DNA of 64,000 nucleotides from Alnus glutinosa. Lineage: Eukaryota > Streptophyta > Magnoliopsida > Fagales > Betulaceae. The stretch spans positions 28,888,001 to 28,952,000 of the forward strand of contig NC_084891.1 of NCBI RefSeq assembly GCF_958979055.1, given 5' to 3'. Below are positions 58,085-64,000 of the stretch, piece by piece (the first letter of the stretch is position 1; each line of letters begins with the position of its first letter). The position numbers and the translations under genes were made by a program. Under the pieces are notes generated by a model. It saw only the letters and a list, made by a program, of their open reading frames with translations, was not told where the DNA came from and ran no database searches.

Positions 58085-64000
<5,916 letters not shown>

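Overview
The window is nuclear DNA of a flowering plant, almost certainly a eudicot. It has AT-rich intergenic sequence, GT-AG introns, plant-only gene families (SAUR, LOG, BSK, chloroplast FtsH, 4CL-like, DUF241) and dense DNA-transposon content. I cannot name the species.

Layout. 0-9.6 kb is gene-rich: two SAUR auxin-response genes (724-1152 minus, 3188-3463 plus), a five-exon 4CL-like/OPCL1-type CoA ligase ending in the peroxisomal signal SKL (4256-6883 minus) and a small complex I subunit gene, NDUFB2 (8498-9564 plus). The last exon of NDUFB2 appears to lie at 12959, beyond a 3'UTR intron that holds a 1.5-kb hAT element with an exact 8-bp target duplication. 13-25 kb is decayed and transposon-rich: a frameshifted DUF241 gene, a CACTA-type end with a RACK1 exon fragment nearby, and a 6.16-kb hAT-type element (18383-24544) with exact 8-bp target duplications that carries exon fragments of a UAP56 RNA helicase and an AFC-type LAMMER kinase.

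28.3-42.7 kb is one large CACTA (En/Spm) transposon in minus orientation. It has a TNP2-like transposase (32082-35699, one in-frame stop), an intact-looking seven-exon TNPA-like gene (29094-31883), palindromic subterminal arrays built on CACGTG cores, and 3.2 kb of telomere-like TTTAGGG repeats in the presumed leader intron. This is the most unusual part of the window. 43-53 kb holds a long-TIR MULE, the complete seven-exon cytokinin-activating LOG gene (48057-49743) and a TRIM-like fossil pierced by a small hAT MITE.

54-64 kb holds two conserved genes in convergent orientation. One is a complete five-exon FTSH1/FTSH5-type thylakoid protease gene (54143-57808 plus) with a tRNA-type SINE in intron 1. 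The other is the 3' part of a brassinosteroid-signalling kinase gene (BSK, 58085-63560 minus, running off the right edge) with a 5'-truncated LINE in one intron.

The host genes are independent units in hormone response (SAUR, LOG, BSK, OPCL1-type ligase), respiration and photosystem repair; nothing suggests an operon or gene cluster. Exon boundaries were set by hand from GT-AG sites, frame continuity and family conservation. All family assignments come from motif recognition, not from database searches.
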